From VRUE01 sp040879985 (lineage in GTDB: Bacteria; Actinomycetota; Thermoleophilia; Solirubrobacterales; 70-9), in the NCBI GenBank assembly GCA_040879985.1, contig JBBDJH010000007.1, positions 1-64,000 on the forward strand: a DNA stretch of 64,000 nt, read 5' to 3'. Numbering within the stretch: the stretch's first letter is position 1; each line of letters begins with the position of its first letter. Below, in pieces: positions 16,611 through 24,614 of the stretch. The notes below the pieces were generated by a model. That model did no database searches and was not told where the DNA came from. It saw nothing but the letters and a program-made list of their open reading frames with translations. Made by a program: the position numbers and the translations under genes.

Positions 16611-18547
16611 CCGGCAGCGTCCCCGACGACCGGGACGAAGACTCCGTGGGCCAGGCCCTGACGGAGGAGGTGGTCCGCCACGGCGGGCGATCCCGAGCGC
16701 CGCTCGAGCTCCTCGCGCCCGAACGAGCGCTCGCCGAACGAGCGCAGGAGCGCTGCCCAGCCGGGATGCGCGTGCCAGGTCTCACGCGTGCGCGCGTTGA
16801 AGATCTGAGCGACGCTCCTCCCATCGGCGATGTCGAGGTCCTCGAGTGGAACGGCGAACGCGGGCGCCGACGAGGCCGATCCCAGCTCGCGGTCGCTGGC
16901 GTGGCGGCGATCGACGACCTCCTCGGCGAACGCCCGGAACGCCGCGTGCACCTCGCCGCGCTCGTCGTTGCTCATCCCGGTATCGATGACGACCTGGTGG
17001 TTGCTGGCGTACTCGGCCTGTCCGGATCCGCCGTGTCCCTCGCGCGGCTCGAGCCCATATGCGCCCGGGTTGGCGCCGATCCGCGACGAGCGCGTAGCCT
17101 CGAACGGGAAGATCGCGACGCCGGCGAGGTACTGCCGCAGCCCGCGGAAGAGCGCGAGCGAGTCCAGGGCCTCCTCGTAGGTGGTCGTGGGAAGATCCGG
17201 GATCAGGTTGATGTAGACGCCGATTCCCGCGTGAGCCGCGGCGCGGATGAAGCGGACGCTCTCCGCCCCCGTTGACTGCTTATCGACCAGGGCCAGCACC
17301 CGGTCCGTCGCCGACTCGACTCCGACGACGAGGCTCTCGCAGCCAGCGCGTGCCATTAGCCGCAGGACCCCCGGCGTGAAGCGCCGGTCGACCATGGCGA
17401 AGGAGCTCCAGCGGACGCGGATGCCACGCTCCAGCACGAGCTCCGAGAAGCGACGAGAGAACGCCGGCGGGATCGCCTCCGTGATGAGCGAGAACCGCCG
17501 CGCGCCGTGTACCTCGACCTGAGATTCCAGCTCGGCGACGAAATCCTCGGCCGGGCGATTGCGGAAGCGAGGGCTCCCCTCGTATAGCTCGACGAAGTCG
17601 CAGTAGGCGCACCGAGCCCAGTAGCAGCCGCGCGTCTGCACGATGCCGATCTCCGGGTCGACGAGCCTGCGCACGAGCCGCCGCGAGTAGTGCGCGAACG
17701 GCGTCTGCTTCAGCGTTGGGCCCGGAACGGGCGGGCGCTGTCGCAGCCGCCCGTTCCGTCGCACCGCGACCCCCGGCACCTTCTCCGGCCCCCAGGCTCC
17801 CACCATGCACTGGCGGGCCAGAGCCGTGAGCGGCAGCTCGCCGTCGTAGCGGACGACCGCGGCGATCTCCGGGAAGCGCTCGAGTAGGAGGCTCAGGTCC
17901 CGGTCGGCCATCAGGCTGAACGTCGGCCCGCCAAGCACGATGCGCGCATCCGGGCGCGCCCTGGCGACGTGCCGCGCCAGCAATAGCGCCGGTGCGAGCT
18001 GCGGGCCCATTGGCACCGAGATGCCGACCAGCCGCACCGCCGTCGCCAGCCGTGTTGCATACCCGAGCCGGTTGTAGAGGCGGTCGTACCATCGGGCCGG
18101 CTGCCAGCGCTCGAGATCGCGTGCGCAGAGCGACTCGATCGTTTCGTCGATGAGGAACGGCTCGGCCAACGCCTTGAGCAGGTAGCCGAGGCCGGGGCCC
18201 TGGCCGTCGAAGCGGTGACGCCCCTCCTCGTCGAACAGCTCGGCACGACGCCGGGCGAGCACCTGCGCGGCGACCACCGGCGGGGCTGCGCGGTCGAGCT
18301 TGGCGCCCGCGACGAACCGACCCGCCGCCAGCTCGGCGAGCCGACGCGGATTGAGAAGGTCGACGGCGACCTCCTCGTTCAGGTCGTCCTGGACGCATCC
18401 GATGCCGCGGCTCAGCAGATGGCCGGCGAGCACGGCGATCGACGGGTAGTAGGTGCCGAAGCCGGCGTTCATCAGGGGCGGAAAGACGAGGGCCACCGCC
18501 GGGTTTCGCTCGCCGTCAGCCTGCGGCCGCGCCGCGCACGCCGTCAT
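16607..18547 (-). CDS. B12-binding-type radical SAM enzyme
   Basis: A 646-aa protein from ATG 18547. The N-terminal half resembles a cobalamin-binding Rossmann domain (PPLMNAGFGTYYPSIAVLAGHLL, later VGISVPMG and IVLGGPTFS). The radical SAM motif CYWARCAYC (C-x3... pattern giving C-x4-C-x2-C by count) lies mid-protein, followed by the TIM-barrel strands and the VGVESATDRVL segment. The C-terminal ~150 residues are specific to this protein. Class B radical SAM enzymes methylate unactivated carbons or make C-C or C-S bonds. The spacing of the first two cysteines is unusual compared with the common C-x3-C and should be checked. The start overlaps the previous stop (ATGA). An earlier in-frame start would extend into the upstream gene. 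Confidence 0.78.
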   Translation of the reverse strand: MTACAARPQADGERNPAVALVFPPLMNAGFGTYYPSIAVLAGHLLSRGIGCVQDDLNEEVAVDLLNPRRLAELAAGRFVAGAKLDRAAPPVVAAQVLARRRAELFDEEGRHRFDGQGPGLGYLLKALAEPFLIDETIESLCARDLERWQPARWYDRLYNRLGYATRLATAVRLVGISVPMGPQLAPALLLARHVARARPDARIVLGGPTFSLMADRDLSLLLERFPEIAAVVRYDGELPLTALARQCMVGAWGPEKVPGVAVRRNGRLRQRPPVPGPTLKQTPFAHYSRRLVRRLVDPEIGIVQTRGCYWARCAYCDFVELYEGSPRFRNRPAEDFVAELESQVEVHGARRFSLITEAIPPAFSRRFSELVLERGIRVRWSSFAMVDRRFTPGVLRLMARAGCESLVVGVESATDRVLALVDKQSTGAESVRFIRAAAHAGIGVYINLIPDLPTTTYEEALDSLALFRGLRQYLAGVAIFPFEATRSSRIGANPGAYGLEPREGHGGSGQAEYASNHQVVIDTGMSNDERGEVHAAFRAFAEEVVDRRHASDRELGSASSAPAFAVPLEDLDIADGRSVAQIFNARTRETWHAHPGWAALLRSFGERSFGREELERRSGSPAVADHLLRQGLAHGVFVPVVGDAAG

Positions 18548-20013
18548 TCCGACGCTCCCGACCGACGCGCAAGCCGCAGCCGCGCAAAGGGGATCGTGCC
18601 GTCCGGGCGGACGGAGAACCCGCGCAGCGACGGCTGGCGCAGACAAACGCTGTGGACGGCGGCAAGAGGTATTACGGGCAGCGAGGCGAGCAGCACGTCG
18701 TTCGCCCGCTCGCAGCTGCGCCGGCGCTCGGCGGGGTCGGACAGCTGATCGGCGTCGGCGAGCAGCGCGTCGAAGCGGCGGTCGGCGAAGTCCAGCGCCC
18801 CGCTCATGCCGCCGCCGCTCTCGAATGGGGCGAGCATGCTCGTCGGATCATCGAACGGTGCTGGGCTGAGGCAGTACATAAGATCGAAGTCGCCACGCCT
18901 AAGCGCCTCGCGGTGGCCCTCGTAGGAGAGCGGGGTGGGGATGAGTTCAAGCTCGAGGGCGTCGCGTACCTGCGCCGCGAGGGCTGTAGCGACCGTGCCG
19001 TTCGGGGCGAAGTCCGCATACCCGAGGCGCAGGCGGCCGGGCAGCGCGCGCGGCAGCGCTCGCGCCGCGGCCCGCGCCGAGTCGCAGTTGCGGCCAGGCA
19101 CCTCGCCGCCGCCGCCCCAGAGCTCCGTGAAACGCCAGAGCGGCGCGATCGCGCCGTGAACCGCATCGGCGGCCCGCCCGCGGTCCAGCGCTAGGCTGAT
19201 CGCACGGCGCGCCCGCGGGTCGGCGAGCGCGCCGACCCGCCGAGGGTTGGGCAGCAGGTAGGCGGCGAGGGAGATCCGCGCCGCATGGAGGTCCGGGCGG
19301 CCGCGCTCGTGCGGCAGCCGCTCGTGCGGGAATGACGTATTCGCGGTCACGTGCAGCAGGCCGCGCTCGTACAGCTCGATCCCCTGCTCGGGGTCGTTGG
19401 TCCGCAGCAATACGACTCGCTGCGGCGAGTCGGCCCGTAACGCCCGCGCTCCGGGGTTCGCGCTGAGGACGAAGCCGCGGGCGCCGGGTAGCCTCTCGGC
19501 GATCCGGTACGGCCCGCAGGTCAGCGATGCGTCGGCCGCCAGCGGCCCGAACGCGGTCGCGCTGAGGCGAGCGGCCAGGTTCGCCACCGGGCGCATCAGG
19601 CTCAGCTCGAGCCGGTACCGCCCCGCCGCCGCGCAGCCGATCGGCCCGCCCTTCCCTAGCCTACGATCGCGACAGCCGGCGATCGGGTCGGTGAGCCAGG
19701 CCAGCGGAGCGTACGTGCTCGGCTCGACCAGGTTCTCAACCGCCCTGACCAGATCGCCGGCCGTGACCGCCGACCCGTCCGACCAGGTCGCATCCGGATC
19801 GAGTGCGAGGCTCCAGCGGCGATTGCCCTCGCTCGCTCGCGCGCGAACCGCGAGCGCCCCGCGTGCGCTCGACGGCCAGGGGCCCGGCTCGAAGAGGCGC
19901 TCTCCGGTGACCGACGCGATCTGCTCCCCGGGCAGGTCGTGAACGCGTCCGGGGCGAAGGTCGTGTGGCAGCACGTCGAGCTCGACCGCGAGCTGGGAGC
20001 CGTAGTCAGCCAC
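18544..20013 (-). CDS. Solute-binding-protein-like protein without signal peptide
   Basis: A 489-aa protein of the ABC oligopeptide/dipeptide-binding (SBP_bac_5) type. It has a WSDGSAVTAGDLVRAVE block near the N-terminus, the ANPG...VVLL...DPEQGIELYERG segment, DPRARRAISLALDR, and a C-terminal FDLMYCLSPAPFDDP region. No signal peptide or lipobox is present from GTG 20013. A longer frame reaches further left into the ThiF gene but adds no signal sequence. It overlaps the ThiF stop by 8 nt. A cytoplasmic binding protein in a biosynthetic operon could hold a peptide substrate, as SgrR-type proteins bind ligands intracellularly. Function is inferred. Confidence 0.7.
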   Translation of the reverse strand: MADYGSQLAVELDVLPHDLRPGRVHDLPGEQIASVTGERLFEPGPWPSSARGALAVRARASEGNRRWSLALDPDATWSDGSAVTAGDLVRAVENLVEPSTYAPLAWLTDPIAGCRDRRLGKGGPIGCAAAGRYRLELSLMRPVANLAARLSATAFGPLAADASLTCGPYRIAERLPGARGFVLSANPGARALRADSPQRVVLLRTNDPEQGIELYERGLLHVTANTSFPHERLPHERGRPDLHAARISLAAYLLPNPRRVGALADPRARRAISLALDRGRAADAVHGAIAPLWRFTELWGGGGEVPGRNCDSARAAARALPRALPGRLRLGYADFAPNGTVATALAAQVRDALELELIPTPLSYEGHREALRRGDFDLMYCLSPAPFDDPTSMLAPFESGGGMSGALDFADRRFDALLADADQLSDPAERRRSCERANDVLLASLPVIPLAAVHSVCLRQPSLRGFSVRPDGTIPFARLRLARRSGASE

Positions 20014-21028
20014 CCGGCCGGCCCCCGTTCCAACATGAGCAGGGTGCGCAACCGCGCACAACGAAGTGCAGCCGTCGCGTCTTGACCACGACACGGGCGC
20101 CGCGGCTGTGTACGTCCGACGCGCCAGCGAGCAGGAGGACCGCATCGCGCGCCAGCAGCGACGCGACCAGCGAGTTCACCGGCCCGAACGAGAATGGGGT
20201 GGGGATCCCCGGATCGGACGCGATGGCGGACTGCAGGGGATCGAGGCCGGCGTCTGCGTCGGCTCGCCAGCAGGAGAGACATGCCGTCTCCCCCGGGATC
20301 AGGGTGGGTCCCCAGTAGCCTCGCTCGAGCCCGGTCGCCGCCATCGTCAGCGACACGCCGGCGTCCGCGGCGAAGCCCGCGACGATCGTCTCCAGTGCCC
20401 GCAGGGGGGAGTCCGCGGCCAGCGCGAGCAGGTCCGGCGGCTGCGCGCGGAGGACGTCGAGGTCACGTCGATCGCCGACGGCCCGCCGCCAGCGGCGCAC
20501 CGTCGCGTCAGGAACCGCTTCGGCGGCGGCGTCGACCTTTGGCCGGCCGACGTCGCCGCGGCGAAAGAGGTACTGGCGGTTCAGGTCCCCGGGGGCGACG
20601 ACGTCCGGGTCCAGGAGGCTGAAGCGGCCGACCCCGGCGGCGGCCAGGTGCTGCAGCAGCACGCTGCCGATGCCGCCCACCCCGACGATCGCCACATGCG
20701 CCCGCGCCAGGCGCCGCTGCGCCTCGGCCGGATCGGCCACGTGGAGCGCCAGCCAGCCAGCCTGCCGCTCGGTGGCGTCGACCGGCTCGGCGCTCAGCGG
20801 GGCGTCGAGGAGTAGCTGCCGTTCGCGCAGGGTTTGGGCTAGGCGCGCGGCCAGCTGCGGACCGAGGCACGCGGCGAGCGTCTCCTCCCCGCATCCGCCC
20901 CGGAGCTCGGTCAGCACCGTCCGTATTCCGGGCACGGCCGGCTCGATCATCAGCGCGTCATCCTCGGTGACGAGGGCGATGACGTCACCACCCTCCACCA
21001 CGCGGACGTTGGGGGACAACCACGGCAT
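20006..21028 (-). CDS. ThiF/MccB-type adenylyltransferase with N-terminal leader-binding domain
   Basis: A 340-aa protein. Residues ~1-80 resemble the small winged-helix RiPP recognition element found before MccB and TOMM ocin-ThiF proteins. The E1-like core follows: GVGGIG (116-121), LLDPD (D140, D142), NRQ (150-152) and K164 in GRPKVDAA. Two CxxC pairs (ACLSC, GCAPC) probably hold a structural zinc. Such proteins activate a peptide carboxylate with ATP (MccB) or present a leader peptide to a cyclodehydratase. No YcaO gene is nearby, which favours an MccB-like or new reaction. It lies 31 nt after the 94-aa gene. Motifs are complete. Confidence 0.8.
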   Translation of the reverse strand: MPWLSPNVRVVEGGDVIALVTEDDALMIEPAVPGIRTVLTELRGGCGEETLAACLGPQLAARLAQTLRERQLLLDAPLSAEPVDATERQAGWLALHVADPAEAQRRLARAHVAIVGVGGIGSVLLQHLAAAGVGRFSLLDPDVVAPGDLNRQYLFRRGDVGRPKVDAAAEAVPDATVRRWRRAVGDRRDLDVLRAQPPDLLALAADSPLRALETIVAGFAADAGVSLTMAATGLERGYWGPTLIPGETACLSCWRADADAGLDPLQSAIASDPGIPTPFSFGPVNSLVASLLARDAVLLLAGASDVHSRGARVVVKTRRLHFVVRGCAPCSCWNGGRPGG

Positions 21029-21059
21029 GCGAAGTCGTGCAGCGGCCAGCGCGGGCGGT

Positions 21060-21344
21060 TCAGCTGCGGTGAGCGACGACGATGAAGTCCTGGAGGTTCA
21101 CGCGGCGAAACATGACCTCCTTGCCCTCGTATGGAGCGGCCGCCTTGCCGATCTCCCCGGAGTTGCGCAGGAAGTTCGCGGTGTCCTCGAGCAGCTGCCC
21201 TAGGTCGTCGCTGCTCGCGCCCTCCACGTCGACGCGAACGACCTCGTCCTCGTCGACGGAGCGCGCCTCCTGGGGGGTGATCGGCTCGAGGCCGACCTTC
21301 TGGAGCGACGCCTCGACTTTCTCGTCACGTTCCTTGGGGCCCAT
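21060..21344 (-). CDS. 94-aa first gene of the biosynthetic operon (candidate precursor or accessory)
   Basis: A small acidic protein with an excellent ribosome site (GAGGAGG, 7 nt before ATG). The N-terminal ~45 residues are charged and helical, like a leader region. The C-terminal part ends EVMFRRVNLQDFIVVAHRS. It is the first gene of the operon and directly precedes the ThiF gene with its leader-binding-like domain, the position expected of a RiPP precursor. It has no cysteine, so the product would not be a thioether or thiazole. It may instead be a folded accessory protein. No family is recognised. Confidence 0.55.
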   Translation of the reverse strand: MGPKERDEKVEASLQKVGLEPITPQEARSVDEDEVVRVDVEGASSDDLGQLLEDTANFLRNSGEIGKAAAPYEGKEVMFRRVNLQDFIVVAHRS

Positions 21345-21418
21345 TTCAACCTCCTCGTACCATTGGCTTAGAGTCCCGGTAGATGATCACAATCAGCCCA
21401 ATTAATCAACCCAAGTAG
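21345..21418. promoter_or_regulatory. Divergent promoter region between the biosynthetic operon and the GNAT gene
   Basis: A 74-bp AT-rich spacer between two divergent starts. It contains TTGATTAATTGGG on the minus strand and GATGATCACAATC on the plus strand. Both genes must be driven from here, so co-regulation is likely. No clear operator palindrome stands out apart from TGATCA. Confidence 0.5.
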
Positions 21419-22237
21419 ATGAACGTTGAACTGGCGGATGCGCTGGCGACCGAGCGGCGCCTGCTCGAGCCGATCTGCGAGCTCTGGCGCAGCGACGCCG
21501 GCCTCGTCTTTCGCAGTCGCCGCTTTCCCGGCTACTACGGGGCGAACGGCATCGAGATCGACGACCCCGCCTCGCGACGCCTGGCCGCCTGGGAGGAGAC
21601 GTTTCACGATGCCTTCGACCCAGGGCACTTCGAGCACGTCACCCTGAAGCTCGTCTCCGGCCCGGACTCCCGTCGCCTGGTTGAGGAAGCGAGGGCCGCT
21701 GGCTACGACGTCTCCCAGGACGCCTACCTGGTGGCGACGGAGGCGCTGCCGGCCGAGCCGAGCCCTCCCGACGGCCTCCGCCTCGAGGTGCTCAAGGGTG
21801 AGGACGGATGGAGGCGCCTGGCCGCGTTCGAAGACCGGCTCAGCCGGGGGTACGGCTGGTACTCGGCCAGGGGGGTGTCGCAGCTTCTCCAGAAGACCCG
21901 CTTCGTCTCGGCGCGGATCGGGATCGAGTGGCTCGGTCTGAGCCGCGACGACGACCTGCGATCAAAGCTCGGCGTCTTTCGCGCCGGCCCCGTATGCCGT
22001 CTGCAGGACGTCGCCACGCTTCACCCCCACCGCCGCAGGGGGCTGGCTAGCCATCTGGTGCGGGTCGCGCTCGACCGCGCCCTCGGCCCGCTCGGAGCCG
22101 AGGGGCTCGTCGTCTGCGCCGAGCGCGACTACCACGCGATCGACCTCTATCGGAAGCTCGGCTTTCGAGAGCTCGGCGAGACCGTGACCCTGATGCGCTA
22201 CCCGATCCGAAACCCCGAGGGCGCGGCCCACGCCTAG
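21419..22237 (+). CDS. GNAT-family acetyltransferase
   Basis: A 272-aa protein. The C-terminal ~130 residues form a GNAT domain with the acetyl-CoA-binding loop HPHRRRGLASHLVRVAL (about 201-217) and the NAT end motif YHAIDLYRKLGF. The N-terminal half is a divergent GNAT-like repeat without a clear loop. It is divergent from the biosynthetic operon and shares its promoter region. In the microcin C system a GNAT (MccE) gives self-immunity by acetylating the toxin. The same role here is a testable inference, not shown. A tailoring role is also possible. Confidence 0.7.
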   Translation: MNVELADALATERRLLEPICELWRSDAGLVFRSRRFPGYYGANGIEIDDPASRRLAAWEETFHDAFDPGHFEHVTLKLVSGPDSRRLVEEARAAGYDVSQDAYLVATEALPAEPSPPDGLRLEVLKGEDGWRRLAAFEDRLSRGYGWYSARGVSQLLQKTRFVSARIGIEWLGLSRDDDLRSKLGVFRAGPVCRLQDVATLHPHRRRGLASHLVRVALDRALGPLGAEGLVVCAERDYHAIDLYRKLGFRELGETVTLMRYPIRNPEGAAHA

Positions 22238-22245
22238 ATGTAAGA

Positions 22246-22277
22246 CCCGAGCCCGTCGTTTAGCTCGGCGGGTCGGG
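22246..22277 (+). terminator. Hairpin after the GNAT gene
   Basis: GACCCG (22246-22251) pairs with CGGGTC (22269-22274), with an extended inner AGC/GCT pairing. It follows the GNAT stop by ~10 nt. It has no T-run. Confidence 0.4.
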
Positions 22278-22359
22278 GACGCAGTTGCCTTTGGTGGTGG
22301 CAAAGGCAAGCCCGAGGAAGTCTATGCCAATGGGAGTGGGCAGCGAAGACGCTGCGCCC

Positions 22360-22413
22360 ATTGGGCGACGGCTCCCTATTTGGTCGCCCAAAGCCACCCA
22401 AAACCCCTGGAAA
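22360..22413. repeat. Boundary repeat, copy C, with palindromic core
   Basis: TTGGGCGAC (22361-22369) and GTCGCCCAA (22383-22391) form a perfect 9-bp inverted repeat. The following AAGCCACCCAAAACCCCTGG matches copy B. It lies ~75 bp from the tRNA-Phe-like att repeat, which fits a recombinase-binding arm. Confidence 0.6.
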
Positions 22414-22489
22414 CCAACGGCACCCGCCGCGACCCGCCTCTTACGACAAGCCCTGCAACCAGGGCAAATCATCCTGATCGTCGGAGGCT

Positions 22490-22541
22490 CTGAAAATCGT
22501 GGTGTCGTGGGTTCGATTCCCACCCTCGCCATTCGCTTTCT
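22490..22541 (+). repeat. 52-bp direct repeat with tRNA-Phe 3' half (candidate att site, right)
   Basis: Identical over 52 bp to 9733-9784, with further partial similarity downstream. It carries the Phe-type anticodon loop, T-arm and acceptor 3' strand but no 5' half. With the left copy it bounds ~12.8 kb that includes the recombinase frame. Confidence 0.8.
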
Positions 22542-22561
22542 CCCTGTACGCCGGGCGGATT

Positions 22562-22597
22562 TTCTACTCAAATCCTTATTCTACTGGTAAAGTAGAA
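22562..22597. promoter_or_regulatory. Operator-like repeats before the AbiEi-like gene
   Basis: TTCTACT occurs at 22562-22568 and 22579-22585, and its inverse AGTAGAA at 22591-22597, 3 nt before the ATG at 22601. AbiEi antitoxins are known to repress their own promoter through paired inverted repeats, so this is a good autoregulatory site. The local AT content contrasts with the surroundings. Confidence 0.55.
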
Positions 22598-22600
22598 AAT

Positions 22601-23683
22601 ATGGTTGAGACAGAAAAGCGCTGGCAGAAGATTCTTGCTTCCGTGCTGGAGGGCGCGACCGCAGAAGTCGCGCCGGGCGATAGTGGCGCCGATCTTATGG
22701 TCCGGACCCGCGATGGCCGGGAGATCGAGATCGAGGTGAAGTGGGCCGGCGAGGGTTGGCCGCAGGATGTTCGGCGCGTAGCGGCCACGGTCGGCGAGCG
22801 GTGGCCGGAGAACGCCGTCCTTCTCGCTCGGAGCCTCTCTCCCGGCGCGATCGAGTGGCTGCGGCGGCGCGGCGCCAACTGGGCCGATGAGGCCGGTCAG
22901 GCTCGCATCGTCGGGCCAGGCGGCATGGTCGTGATCCGCGAACCCGCTCAGTCGCCCGACAAGCAGAGCGCGTCGCGTTCCTTTTCTTGGTCGAAGTCGG
23001 CGATCGCGATCGCGGAGGCGATCCTCGTTCACGAGGATCGCCCGCTGCGCGTCGCCGAGCTCGCGGAGGAGAGCGACTGGTCCACCGCGCAGGCCGCCAA
23101 AATCCTCAAGGCGTTCGACGGACAGGGCTGGACCGCCAAGCACGGCGGCTCACGGGGAATCGGCGCACGCCGGGTGCTGGTTGACGCGAACGGGCTGCTC
23201 GCCGCATGGTCGGCCGCGGTCGCCGATTCGCCTCGCACAACCCGCATCGCCCATCGTGCGACCAAAGACGTGATGGCGCTCCTGCACGACGACCTCGTTC
23301 CCGCGCTGGAGCAAACGTCGGGTTGGGCTGTCAGCGGTTGGGCAGGCCTCGAGCTCGTCGCCCCCTTCGCGACCACCACGCCCAGCCTGCATATCTACAT
23401 CGCGGACACCGCCTTTGCCGCCCCGCTCAGCGACGCGATCGAGGAGGCCGGTCTGCGCGAGGTCGACGAGGGTGGTCGAGTCACCTTCTGGGCAGCCGAT
23501 GCTCGCATCCTCGCCTTCTCCCGCCAAATCAAAGATGTCCCGGTCGTGAGCGCTCCGCGCCTGTTCGCCGATCTGTCCTCCTTCGGCGGACGCGGCGGGG
23601 ACGCAGCAGATCACGTCAAAGCGGAGTTGTTCGATCCGCTGCATCACAGCGGATCGACCGAGAAGGATTCTGTCGATGGATGA
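22601..23683 (+). CDS. AbiEi-like antitoxin with nuclease-like N-terminal domain
   Basis: A 360-aa protein. Residues ~15-110 resemble a PD-(D/E)XK-type fold (GADLMV...EIEIEVKWAGEG) without an obvious complete active site. A winged helix follows (~125-200, PLRVAELAEESDWSTAQAAKILKAF), then a C-terminal domain shared with AbiEi family antitoxins (SGWAGLELVAPFATT...). ATG 22601 is chosen because the upstream in-frame codons read through the tRNA fragment. It overlaps the nucleotidyltransferase gene by 8 nt. It likely represses the operon and neutralises the toxin. Confidence 0.65.
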   Translation: MVETEKRWQKILASVLEGATAEVAPGDSGADLMVRTRDGREIEIEVKWAGEGWPQDVRRVAATVGERWPENAVLLARSLSPGAIEWLRRRGANWADEAGQARIVGPGGMVVIREPAQSPDKQSASRSFSWSKSAIAIAEAILVHEDRPLRVAELAEESDWSTAQAAKILKAFDGQGWTAKHGGSRGIGARRVLVDANGLLAAWSAAVADSPRTTRIAHRATKDVMALLHDDLVPALEQTSGWAVSGWAGLELVAPFATTTPSLHIYIADTAFAAPLSDAIEEAGLREVDEGGRVTFWAADARILAFSRQIKDVPVVSAPRLFADLSSFGGRGGDAADHVKAELFDPLHHSGSTEKDSVDG

Positions 23684-24509
23684 ACAGCGTTCCCGCGAGA
23701 CTCGCGCCCGCGCCGAGACTGCGTTGGTGCGGTTCCTGCACGCGCTCGGGGATGAGGACGTATTCCTGGTCGTGCTCGGCGGCCTGGTGCCCGAGGTTCT
23801 CGCAAGCGACGAGGCTCTCGTGCCGGAGCACCTCGGTACTACCGATGTCGACGTCCTCCTCATCACACATGTGGACCCCGATGCTGACCTCGGCAGCGTC
23901 GAGCGGGCGCTGGAGCAGCTCGACTTCAAGCCGGACCCGAGCGAGGACGGCTGGCGCTGGCGCGGCCCGATCGAAGGGGTGCCCGTGAAGCTCGAGTTCC
24001 TCTGCGACCTACCCGACTACCGCGAGGGGGAGGCCGTCCGGCCGAGCGGCTGCGAAGCACTCAGCGCTCAGAATCTCCGTGGCACCGGCTACGTCGCCCG
24101 CGACTTCGCCTGGGAGGAGCTGAGCGGCGAACTGGCCGATGGCACCCCGGCCGTCGTGAACGCTCGCTTCGCCGGCCTCGAGGGTTACCTCCTCTCCAAG
24201 TGCGTGGCGGCGCGCACTCGTGCCGCCACGAAGGACTACTACGACCTCGTCTATGTCCTGCAGCACAACCGCGCGGGAGGGCCGGAGCAGGCTGCCCATC
24301 GCTTGCTCAACGGCGAGTTCGCTGCCGCCGTCAATTCACTGAGGTCGACCCTTCTGGAGGTGCGGGAGCGCTACGTCGGAACCGCGGACAGCGGGCCGGT
24401 CGGATATGCCAAGCAGGCTCTGGAAGTGCAGCCGGAGGTTGATGAGATGGAGCTGCGCGCCGATGCCGTCGACGTCGTTCAGCGATTCTTTGCCGAGTTC
24501 GACGTATGA
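23676..24509 (+). CDS. AbiEii-like nucleotidyltransferase toxin
   Basis: A 277-aa protein with a nucleotidyltransferase core: LGGLVPEVL (34-42), then TTDVDVLL (55-62) with D57 and D59 as metal ligands, and a VKLEFL strand giving the third acid. This is the AbiEii/MenT layout. MenT-type toxins add nucleotides to tRNA acceptor ends and stop growth. It is second in a type IV toxin-antitoxin operon. The motifs look intact. Confidence 0.68.
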   Translation: MDEQRSRETRARAETALVRFLHALGDEDVFLVVLGGLVPEVLASDEALVPEHLGTTDVDVLLITHVDPDADLGSVERALEQLDFKPDPSEDGWRWRGPIEGVPVKLEFLCDLPDYREGEAVRPSGCEALSAQNLRGTGYVARDFAWEELSGELADGTPAVVNARFAGLEGYLLSKCVAARTRAATKDYYDLVYVLQHNRAGGPEQAAHRLLNGEFAAAVNSLRSTLLEVRERYVGTADSGPVGYAKQALEVQPEVDEMELRADAVDVVQRFFAEFDV

Positions 24510-24549
24510 GTGGCAGGAGCCGTCATCGCCCGCTGCAATGCTCGACCAG

Positions 24550-24565
24550 CCCAATGGGCGACGGC
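24550..24565. repeat. Outlying GGGCGAC boundary motif
   Basis: CCCAATGGGCGACGGC resembles the first half of boundary repeats B and C. It lies at the junction between the AbiE-like pair and the ordinary chromosomal genes and may mark the outer end of the island. Confidence 0.3.
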
Positions 24566-24614
24566 CGCATAGAGGTGTGTTGTCTCGCGCCGACCTCGCT
24601 GATAGACAGCGACT

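Noticed and set aside
22260..22571. Minus-strand frame reading RVGIEPTTPRFS
   Set aside because: This is the well-known false protein produced by reading a tRNA gene antisense. It supports a tRNA fragment, not a coding gene.
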